From NCBI GenBank assembly GCA_030523385.1, contig JAUNIV010000126.1, positions 1 through 6,848 on the forward strand: a stretch of 6,848 bases of DNA, given 5' to 3'. A program made the position numbers and the translations under genes. The stretch is from Bacteroidales bacterium (GTDB lineage Bacteria > Bacteroidota > Bacteroidia > Bacteroidales > Bacteroidaceae). Numbering within the stretch: position 1 is the stretch's first letter; every line of letters begins with the position of its first letter. Shown here piece after piece: positions 1 to 5,824 of the stretch. Below the pieces are notes generated by a model. It saw only the letters and a list, made by a program, of their open reading frames with translations. It did no database searches and was not told the origin of the DNA.

Positions 1-794
1 CTCCCGCCATGAAGCTGTTGCTGAAAGTACCCATCATCAATGACAAGATAAAGGCCACCGTGCGTGAACAGATGATCAATGCTTTCGGAGGCAACTTCTA
101 TGAAATAATCGTGGGCGGAGCTGCTTTCAATCAAGAGATAGAACAATTCCTGAAGAGCATCGAATTTCCCTATACCGTGGGCTATGGCATGACGGAGTGT
201 GCCCCCATCATCTGCTACGAAGACTGGAAACGCTTCAAGTTGGGTTCTTGCGGAAAGGCAGCTCCACGCATGGAAGTGAAGATACTCAGTCCCGACCCTC
301 AGCGCATCGTGGGAGAAATCGTGTGCAAAGGACCGAACGTGATGTTGGGATATTACAAGAATCCCGAAGCCACGGCCGAAGTGCTGGAACCGGACGGCTG
401 GATGCACACCGGCGACTTAGGTATCATGGATGCCGAAGGGAATATCACCATCAAGGGACGCAGCAAAAACATGTTGTTGGGACCGTCGGGACAGAACATC
501 TATCCGGAAGAGATAGAAGACAAGCTGAACAACATGCCTTATGTGTCTGAAAGCATTGTCATCCAGCAGGCCGACCACCGACTGGCTGCATTGATTTATC
601 CCGATTTCGACGAGGCATTTGCCAACGGCCTGGACAATGAAGGCATAGAAAAGGTGATGGAAGAAAACCGCATCAATCTGAACACAGAATTGCCGGTTTA
701 TTCTCAGATAGCTCGCGTGAAGATTTATCCGGAAGAGTTTGAAAAGACTCCGAAGAAGAGCATCAAGCGTTTCCTTTATCAGGAGATAAAATAA
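1..794 (+). CDS. Long-chain fatty-acid CoA ligase (AMP-forming), 5'-truncated
   Basis: Adenylate-forming enzyme that activates a fatty acid with ATP and CoA to acyl-CoA, acting in the cytoplasm or at the membrane. Only the C-terminal part, about 263 residues, is present. The frame is open to the left edge, so the ATG at position 9 is most likely an internal Met and not the true start. Counting from that Met, the adenylation motifs appear in the expected order: YGMTE at 59-63 (ATP/substrate motif), GWMHTGDLG at 130-138 with Asp136 expected to contact the AMP ribose, the hinge-like GRSKN near 150, GQNIYPEEIE near 161-170, and a Lys-rich C-terminal KTPKKSIKRF at 246-255 where the A10 lysine normally lies. 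Full family members are usually 550-620 residues, so about half is missing to the left. It ends in TAA and converges on the alpha-galactosidase gene. The acyl chain length is assigned by family resemblance only; other acyl-CoA or acyl-ACP synthetases of this superfamily remain possible. Confidence 0.9.
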   Translation, partial: PAMKLLLKVPIINDKIKATVREQMINAFGGNFYEIIVGGAAFNQEIEQFLKSIEFPYTVGYGMTECAPIICYEDWKRFKLGSCGKAAPRMEVKILSPDPQRIVGEIVCKGPNVMLGYYKNPEATAEVLEPDGWMHTGDLGIMDAEGNITIKGRSKNMLLGPSGQNIYPEEIEDKLNNMPYVSESIVIQQADHRLAALIYPDFDEAFANGLDNEGIEKVMEENRINLNTELPVYSQIARVKIYPEEFEKTPKKSIKRFLYQEIK

Positions 795-820
795 GATGCA
801 CGTATGGGAATGAATTTTCA

Positions 821-890
821 CGGTATCAAATACTTTTTTTGACCGTATCAAAATTATTTTTTAAAGGACGAAAAAAGTTTTTTAAAGGGT
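821..890. repeat. Degenerate AT-rich repeat, about 21-22 bp period
   Basis: Three imperfect units follow one another between the CoA ligase stop and the terminator. GTATCAAA occurs at 823-830 and again at 845-852, 22 bp apart. The 11-mer TTTTTTAAAGG occurs exactly at 857-867 and 878-888, 21 bp apart. The first unit can also fold weakly: CGGT (821-824) pairs with ACCG (842-845), and CAAA (827-830) pairs with TTTG (838-841). It could be a weak terminator for the CoA ligase, phased A/T tracts causing DNA curvature, or chance in AT-rich DNA. No function is assigned. Confidence 0.45.
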
Positions 891-921
891 GGAAATTATC
901 TTACATCCGCACCTAAAATAA

Positions 922-967
922 AAAGTGACGAAGAGTCCTGAGCAACGCTCAGTTTCTTCGTCACTTT
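922..967 (-). terminator. Stem-loop intrinsic terminator for the minus-strand genes, possibly bidirectional
   Basis: A 13-bp perfect inverted repeat pairs AAAGTGACGAAGA (922-934) with TCTTCGTCACTTT (955-967). Inside it, CTGAGC (938-943) pairs with GCTCAG (947-952) around the loop AAC, leaving a small 3-by-2 internal loop. Read on the minus strand the hairpin is followed by a run of mostly T at about 924-915, and it begins 27 bp past the alpha-galactosidase stop, as expected for an intrinsic terminator. On the plus strand the following bases are only moderately T-rich, so it may also stop CoA ligase transcripts, less efficiently, from about 130 bp downstream of that gene. Confidence 0.88.
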
Positions 968-994
968 CGTTTCCATGAATGATACTTGTATGTT

Positions 995-3211
995 TTATTG
1001 TGCTGTCAGTTCAAACACATGGCTCTGTCCTTCTTTCGGTGTAAGAACATTGAGTCCCACTTTCATCAGATAGTCGCCACTGTATATCTTTCCGTCTTCC
1101 GAAGTAACCTCCTTAGCCGGTTGTCCCGGTGCCAAGGTATTGTCCTGCGGCATAAGGTTGATCTCCGTCACCTTATACATGCGCCCGGCATCCAGTCCTT
1201 GCAGACGTACGGCAGGTGTCTTTCCCTGGAAGCGCGGATGCAAGTCGTAAGCAAAGAGCACAGCCTTTGATTTGTCGGTCGATACGTAGTTCACGGCCAT
1301 GTGGTCGGTCTCGTAAGGAGAGATGAGGCGATACTGCTCACCGTCGAGGATAACCGGCTTCAGGCGATGGAAGTTGTCAACTGCTGTACGACAGAAGTCC
1401 AGTTCTTCGGCAGTCATGCTCTGCAGGCCTATGTCGAATCCGAGCTTACACATGCTTGCCACGTCAGTACGGAACTTCACGCTGGTAGTCTTGCTCCAGT
1501 TGGTCACGTGTGCAGCCATAGCCTTTGCAGGGAAGAACTTAGACATGCTCCACTGTATGTAAAGGCGTTCGTAGGGATCGGTGTCGTCAGAGCACCAAAA
1601 TTCGGTGAAGTACTTCAATGATTCGTAGTCGCAACGTGCGCCGCCACCCGAGCAAAGCATGATGGGCAGATTGGGATAGTTTTCCTTCACACGACGCATT
1701 ACGTTATACACACCGCGCACGTGGTCAATGTAGAGGTTGCCCTGATTGTCTTTCAGATAAGGAGAATAGATATTCGTGATGGGGCTGTTGCAATCCCACT
1801 TGAAGTAAGCCAGTTCGGGGTTCTCCTTCATCAGATTATCAACTACACTGTACACATAGTCTTGCACTTTGGGGTTAGCCATATCGAGCACGAGCTGATT
1901 GCGGTAGTAATAAGTCTCGCGGTTCGGCAGGCGGATGGCCCAGTCGGGATGCTTCTCAAAGAGTTCGCTCTTCGGGTTCACCATCTCCGGTTCAATCCAG
2001 ATACCGAATTTCACTCCGGCTTCTTTAGCCGACTTCACCAATGCAGGCACTCCATCGGGCAGTTTGGAGCGTGTTGCCTCCCAGTCGCCCAGTCCGGCAT
2101 GGTCGTCTTTGCGCGGATACTTGTTGGCAAACCATCCGTCGTCGAGCAGGAACATATCTACACCCAGGTCTTTAGCTTCCCGCATCAGGGCAGCAAGCGA
2201 TTCCTGATTGAAGTCGAAGCCCGTGTTCTCCCAGTTGTTGAGCAAAGTCAGTCGGTCGCCCATACCGTCGTTCAGCTGATAGCGGCGTGCCCAGTCGTGC
2301 AGGTTGCGGCTTGCCTGGCTTGTACCGTTGTCGCTCAGTGTGAAGATAAATTCGGGAGTCGTGAACACGGTGCCCGGCTGCAACAGATAGTCGGAAGCGT
2401 ATGGATTGATGGCGGGGATGACGCGCAAGTTGTTCACGTTGTCCACTTCGAAAGTCAGGCTGAAGTTACCGGTCCATCCGATGGTGCCCAACATCACGCG
2501 GCCTTCGCTCTCGCGTGCCGGTCCGTCGAAGCCCAATTCGAAGAACGGCTCTGCCTGCATGGCTGCACGGCTGCCCAATTTAGTATCGACTACCTTCTTG
2601 CCGAATTGCAGTTCCTGTGTGGCAGGCTGTCCTTCCTTTGCCCAGTCGCCGTGATATTCGGTCAGGAAATAGCTCTGTGCATTGAAGTAGAGCATGGTAG
2701 AGGCATAACGCCAGATGGTTACTGCCTTCTTTTCGTTGTGCTTTATCTCGCTCCATGCCTTGATGACGTTCTCTTTGGCGTATGCTATGTAGTGCAGCGT
2801 CACATCTACGGGATATTGGTCATCGCTCAGGCGGATGGTGGTTTCGGTGCCGCCGTCCACTGCTTTCTGTTCGGACGATACGTATTTGAGCATGGTGCTC
2901 ATATTTCCATCGTTGTGTGTGATGGCTACGGCAGGCTCGAAGTAGTCTTCATTGCCCGATCCGGCATACACTTCCCAACCGCGACGGCTGATACTTCCAT
3001 CGGAACCGGCATGCACATACCAGTCGAAGTTTTGCAGGTCGGCCTCATGGAGCAACTTGTCTCCGTAATACACCTGGTAGAGTCTTCCGTTGTCTGCCAC
3101 TTGCAGCACCAAATCGGTGTTGTCTGTAGAAATGCGGATTACTTTCTTCTCCGCTGCATGGACGTAAGCCATGGTCAAAATGGCTAAAAGCGTCAAAAAT
3201 ACTTTTCTCAT
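995..3211 (-). CDS. Secreted alpha-galactosidase, glycoside hydrolase family 36
   Basis: Retaining exo-enzyme that removes terminal alpha-1,6-linked (or related) galactose from melibiose, raffinose-type sugars or galactomannan side chains. The 738 residues match the roughly 730-residue bacterial GH36 enzymes. Residues 1-19 form a signal peptide with likely cleavage after VHA (17-19); there is no lipobox, so a periplasmic location is expected. Residues of about 20-300 resemble the GH36 N-terminal beta-sandwich, about 305-640 the (beta/alpha)8 barrel, and the rest the C-terminal beta domain. Visible active-site motifs are LDDGWF with Asp357/Asp358, GIWIEPEM, KWDCN with Asp473 as the expected nucleophile, and CSDDTD at 541-546, whose Asp542 or Asp543 is the expected acid/base. 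The start is chosen because it gives a clean signal peptide; no Shine-Dalgarno is seen, which is usual in Bacteroides. It lies 51 bp after the receptor gene in the same direction, so co-transcription is likely, although a promoter of its own is possible. Exact linkage specificity cannot be read from sequence. No frame damage is seen. Confidence 0.95.
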   Translation of the reverse strand: MRKVFLTLLAILTMAYVHAAEKKVIRISTDNTDLVLQVADNGRLYQVYYGDKLLHEADLQNFDWYVHAGSDGSISRRGWEVYAGSGNEDYFEPAVAITHNDGNMSTMLKYVSSEQKAVDGGTETTIRLSDDQYPVDVTLHYIAYAKENVIKAWSEIKHNEKKAVTIWRYASTMLYFNAQSYFLTEYHGDWAKEGQPATQELQFGKKVVDTKLGSRAAMQAEPFFELGFDGPARESEGRVMLGTIGWTGNFSLTFEVDNVNNLRVIPAINPYASDYLLQPGTVFTTPEFIFTLSDNGTSQASRNLHDWARRYQLNDGMGDRLTLLNNWENTGFDFNQESLAALMREAKDLGVDMFLLDDGWFANKYPRKDDHAGLGDWEATRSKLPDGVPALVKSAKEAGVKFGIWIEPEMVNPKSELFEKHPDWAIRLPNRETYYYRNQLVLDMANPKVQDYVYSVVDNLMKENPELAYFKWDCNSPITNIYSPYLKDNQGNLYIDHVRGVYNVMRRVKENYPNLPIMLCSGGGARCDYESLKYFTEFWCSDDTDPYERLYIQWSMSKFFPAKAMAAHVTNWSKTTSVKFRTDVASMCKLGFDIGLQSMTAEELDFCRTAVDNFHRLKPVILDGEQYRLISPYETDHMAVNYVSTDKSKAVLFAYDLHPRFQGKTPAVRLQGLDAGRMYKVTEINLMPQDNTLAPGQPAKEVTSEDGKIYSGDYLMKVGLNVLTPKEGQSHVFELTAQ

Positions 3212-3238
3212 GGTAATTTGAATATAGTTATTTGGTTA

Positions 3239-3270
3239 CAAATATAATTATTTTTCGTTTCCTTAGAAAT
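3239..3270 (-). promoter_or_regulatory. Candidate Bacteroidota promoter for the alpha-galactosidase
   Basis: On the minus strand, TATATTTG (3246-3239) fits the Bacteroides -7 consensus TAnnTTTG exactly. TTTC (3269-3266), one mismatch from the -33 TTTG, lies 19 bp upstream, which is normal spacing. Transcription would start near 3232, about 20 nt before the ATG. The -33 part overlaps the last codons and stop of the receptor gene. It could give extra expression of the enzyme in addition to read-through from the receptor promoter. Confidence 0.5.
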
Positions 3271-5557
3271 TCAGGCTGGCACTAAATTCCAGCGTAAAGG
3301 GACGCAGGTAGTTACCGCTCATGTAGTGGTTGCTAAACTTGCTTGCTTCATCCTTGCTCAGCAGTTCGGCACCGTTGATGGTTCCGCTGGCACCTTTCTG
3401 ATTGAGGAAGTTTACCACGGTAGCACCCAATGAGAGGTGTTTGTTCACCTTCCAGTTCACTCCGCCGAAGGTTTCCCAACGTCCGTTGAAGTAGAGGGCA
3501 TTCGTCAGGTTGGCGTATGTCTTGCCGAAGTAGCGGAAGCTGAGCCACAGACGCAGGTCGGGAGTGATGTTGTAGCTGGGGTCTATCTCTGCAAGTATCT
3601 GCGGGATTTCCTTCACGATGTTGCCGTTGGCATCCAGGTCGGGCACACCTGCAAAAGGCGACTTGATAAAGTAATTGCTGTATGTCGGCTTCTGGTAAGT
3701 GAACAAGGCGTGCAGGTGGAATCCCTTGAAAGGATCAACTTCTGCCGATGTGGTCCATCCGATAGTCTTGATGTTATAGATAAGCAAGGTGGTTTTGGAC
3801 TGCGTAGTACCCGGATTGGTCACATTCTGCTGGTCGATGTTGTTTGACTTCGAGATGTAAGTCACCATGGAGGTGAGGTCAATCCAATCGTTCTTGAAGA
3901 AGATTCCGCCACGAATCAAAGGAATGGTGACGCGCTTGTATTGTTCTTCGGTAGGTCCTGTTCCGGCATACTCATTGATGCGCGGGAAGCGGGTGGCTAC
4001 GGTAGCATCGGCTGTCAGACCGAAATGGTTGGTCAGCTTATAGGTAGCCTGTGCGGTGGCTGCATAGTTCAGCTTGTCCTTCACTACCTTGTGGGGTTCA
4101 ATCCGTGCGGTAGTAGTTTCACCTGTCTCACTGTTAGTGTAGGTATGCGTATCGCCAATGTGGAAACCGGAGTAGCGTTCGTAGGGTATTTGGTCGGCCG
4201 ACATGCGGTAGTATTCCAGACGGGCACCGTAGTAGAGGTTCAGGCGCGGAGTTACTTGCCAGTTGTCGGTCAGGTAGAGGGCCAGCTTGTTCTCATATCC
4301 TTTGGTATATTCGGGGCTAAGTTCGTTGAATCCACGGAACTTGCTGCTGGAACCATCGGAGGCTGTCAAGGTAAGGATTTCGGGATATTCGGTCACGGTA
4401 GCTGTCCATTGGAAAGAAGATGAGTGGTAGTTGAGGTAGTAATACCATTCGTTCAATCCTAAGCGCAGGCTGTGGTTGCCCATCTGTTTTTTCAATTCAG
4501 AAGTCAGCAAGGCATTCTGTACTTTGCCGAAGTGCAGCCAAGTGCGGCGTCCTTCCACCAGTCCGGTGTAAGCAGAGCCATCGTCCTTGAAGAGTCCGTC
4601 GGCAGCCGTAGCCTCGCTGATGGTACTTCCGCCAAAGTCCACGTAGTTGGCTTCGGGCGCATTCATGTATTTGGCATCGAGGTTCCACTTCAAGCCATTC
4701 TCAAAAGTATAATCGAAGAGCATGGCCACTTCGTGAGCCTTGTTGCCGGTCACGTCGCCAAATCGTCCGCTCTTCATTTTGCCGTCCATCACGTCCATGT
4801 ATTCAAAGCGTCCGCCTTCGGGAGCGTATGAAGATGTTCCCAACTTGAAGCCCGGTATCTCTTTCACGCTTCCGTCGCCCACATAAATGAAGGGTGCGGC
4901 ATTGACCATGGAGCCGAGGGCATGGCTTTTGGAATACTTATAGATGACCGAGAACTTGCCGCGATTGTTGTTGAACAGGCGGGTAAGTCCGGCATGGTAT
5001 ATCTGAGTGCGGTCACTGAAATCCTCGAACTTAGGGTCGAAGCTGCCCGGGTCGAAGTTTTGGTAAATGGAAGCCGTGTAAAGCCAACGGTCGCCTATGC
5101 CGCCGGACACGTTCATATCTACATTCTGCCATCCGAAGTGGTTGGTGTGATAGTTGATGACACCCTTGAATTCTTTCTGTCCCAACTTAGAATAGGAATC
5201 TACGGAATAAGCAATGTTTCCGGTCTTGATGGCAGACTCCGAAGGACTCATCAGCCCTACTTCTCCCAAACTGGCATCGCTGCGCCAATGGGTAGCGAGC
5301 TTATGCACTGCCGAAGAATAGACAGCGGGCAGACCGTTCTCATATACATTCACATCTTCACTGGGCAAACCAATCTGGATTTCGCGTGGCTTGTTGGCAT
5401 CCGAAGCGTTGAGCATCACGTTGCGCTCTTCGCCTTTTGTTTCTTTTTTAACAGTAGTGGTATCGGCAGGTTCTGCTTTGAAAGAAACAGCCGAGGCTGC
5501 CGAAGAACTTAAAAACAATGCTGCCGAAGCTGCAAAGAAAAGTCGATTTACTTTCAT
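3263..5557 (-). CDS. TonB-dependent-receptor-like outer-membrane protein with short plug, no SusD partner
   Basis: Outer-membrane beta-barrel expected to take up a ligand using TonB energy. Residues 1-23 form a signal peptide (cleavage after ASA at 21-23). A short Thr/Lys/Glu-rich linker follows, then a plug-like stretch of about 46-130 containing NASDANKPREIQIGLP and NVYENGLP (70-77), the place where canonical plugs carry the IRG and DG motifs. From about 135 to the end, alternating aromatic/hydrophobic strands typical of a 22-strand barrel run to a C-terminal Phe (SASLNF), the usual signal for the BAM insertion machinery. At 764 residues it is much shorter than SusC proteins (about 1000). 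It lacks the carboxypeptidase-regulatory-like N-terminal domain, and no SusD gene follows. A clear TonB box is not visible. It is the first gene of a minus-strand pair with the GH36 alpha-galactosidase, which suggests, without proving, an alpha-galactoside ligand. Metal-chelate or vitamin transport is the alternative. No SD precedes the ATG; the leader is AT-rich. Confidence 0.85.
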   Translation of the reverse strand: MKVNRLFFAASAALFLSSSAASAVSFKAEPADTTTVKKETKGEERNVMLNASDANKPREIQIGLPSEDVNVYENGLPAVYSSAVHKLATHWRSDASLGEVGLMSPSESAIKTGNIAYSVDSYSKLGQKEFKGVINYHTNHFGWQNVDMNVSGGIGDRWLYTASIYQNFDPGSFDPKFEDFSDRTQIYHAGLTRLFNNNRGKFSVIYKYSKSHALGSMVNAAPFIYVGDGSVKEIPGFKLGTSSYAPEGGRFEYMDVMDGKMKSGRFGDVTGNKAHEVAMLFDYTFENGLKWNLDAKYMNAPEANYVDFGGSTISEATAADGLFKDDGSAYTGLVEGRRTWLHFGKVQNALLTSELKKQMGNHSLRLGLNEWYYYLNYHSSSFQWTATVTEYPEILTLTASDGSSSKFRGFNELSPEYTKGYENKLALYLTDNWQVTPRLNLYYGARLEYYRMSADQIPYERYSGFHIGDTHTYTNSETGETTTARIEPHKVVKDKLNYAATAQATYKLTNHFGLTADATVATRFPRINEYAGTGPTEEQYKRVTIPLIRGGIFFKNDWIDLTSMVTYISKSNNIDQQNVTNPGTTQSKTTLLIYNIKTIGWTTSAEVDPFKGFHLHALFTYQKPTYSNYFIKSPFAGVPDLDANGNIVKEIPQILAEIDPSYNITPDLRLWLSFRYFGKTYANLTNALYFNGRWETFGGVNWKVNKHLSLGATVVNFLNQKGASGTINGAELLSKDEASKFSNHYMSGNYLRPFTLEFSASLNF

Positions 5558-5592
5558 AATATTATTTTTTAAAGTGAATATTCAAAGGTTCG

Positions 5593-5624
5593 CGTCCGAC
5601 TAAGCTTGTTTCCCTCATCGGACG
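5593..5624 (-). promoter_or_regulatory. Stem-loop at the predicted 5' end of the receptor mRNA
   Basis: CGTCCGA (5593-5599) and TCGGACG (5618-5624) form a perfect 7-bp GC-rich inverted repeat with an 18-nt loop. The hairpin falls at about +1 to +30 of the transcript predicted from the -7 box at 5635-5628, upstream of the receptor ATG at 5557. As RNA it could stabilise the 5' end or modulate translation; as DNA the two arms could be an operator placed just downstream of the promoter. Neither role is shown. A separate 10-bp palindrome, TGAATATTCA, lies at 5575-5584 nearer the start codon. Confidence 0.5.
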
Positions 5625-5627
5625 GAG

Positions 5628-5635
5628 CAAAATTA
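5628..5635 (-). promoter_or_regulatory. Candidate -7 box of the receptor/alpha-galactosidase promoter
   Basis: TAATTTTG (5635-5628, minus strand) matches the Bacteroides TAnnTTTG -7 element perfectly. No good TTTG -33 element is visible 19-20 bp upstream, which suggests a weak or activator-dependent promoter. It would give a 5' leader of about 60-65 nt that includes the stem-loop at 5593-5624. The promoter would drive the receptor and, by read-through, the enzyme. Confidence 0.5.
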
Positions 5636-5699
5636 GAGACTATCTTCCGGTCTTGTTTATGCCGGTAGCAGTCAAGTAGATGGTAAGGAGACGTATTTA

Positions 5700-5713
5700 A
5701 AAGAAATTTCTTT
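5700..5713. promoter_or_regulatory. 14-bp perfect palindrome in the divergent control region
   Basis: AAAGAAATTTCTTT is a perfect palindrome lying almost at the centre of the 267-bp gap between the divergent receptor and sensor genes, about 65 bp upstream of the receptor -7 box and about 75 bp upstream of the sensor -7 box. Its position suits a dimeric regulator, but it is built only of A/T runs with a single G and C, so chance is a real alternative. Confidence 0.3.
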
Positions 5714-5751
5714 AATAATCAACGATTTATCATCACCTGTTTTAGGTATTT

Positions 5752-5767
5752 CAAGTAGGTTTACTTG
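5752..5767. promoter_or_regulatory. Inverted repeat CAAGTA-4-TACTTG overlapping the sensor promoter -33 region
   Basis: CAAGTA (5752-5757) and TACTTG (5762-5767) form a perfect 6-4-6 inverted repeat. Its right arm coincides with the CTTG (5764-5767) that serves as the candidate -33 element of the sensor gene, so a bound protein would be expected to affect that promoter. TCAAGTAG, covering the left arm (5751-5758), recurs exactly at 5672-5679, upstream of the receptor promoter. This fits an operator with a second half-site but is unproven. Confidence 0.4.
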
Positions 5768-5795
5768 TATATTAAGGAAAGTTTTTCTACATTTG
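5764..5795 (+). promoter_or_regulatory. Candidate Bacteroidota promoter for the TPR sensor gene
   Basis: TACATTTG (5788-5795) matches the -7 consensus TAnnTTTG exactly. CTTG (5764-5767) is one base from the -33 TTTG and is separated by 20 bp. Transcription would begin near 5802, leaving a leader of about 23 nt before the ATG at 5825. This is the best-supported promoter in the window. Confidence 0.6.
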
Positions 5796-5824
5796 CCGAC
5801 AGCTACTTTTAATCCTGTTGACCT

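Noticed and set aside
9..11. ATG at position 9 as the true start of the CoA ligase
   Set aside because: The frame is open leftward to the window edge, and the protein from this Met would lack the N-terminal half required in the family.
417..851. Open frame of 144 codons on the minus strand opposite the CoA ligase end
   Set aside because: It overlaps conserved adenylation motifs of the real gene on the other strand and shows no recognisable protein features.
1721..3187. Long open frame (488 codons) on the plus strand opposite the alpha-galactosidase
   Set aside because: It is fully antisense to a clear GH36 gene; the translation has no recognisable domain and looks like complement-frame composition rich in Val, His, Gln and Cys. 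It results from the codon bias of the real gene.
4922..5512. Open frame of 196 codons on the plus strand opposite the receptor N-terminus
   Set aside because: Antisense shadow of the receptor gene, with no domain, no promoter and no plausible start context. The other plus-strand frames inside 3263-5557 are rejected for the same reason.
5647..5666. CCGGT direct repeat (5647-5651 and 5662-5666) near the receptor promoter
   Set aside because: Only five bases repeated 15 bp apart; too short to separate from chance, though it lies where the missing -33 element would be expected.
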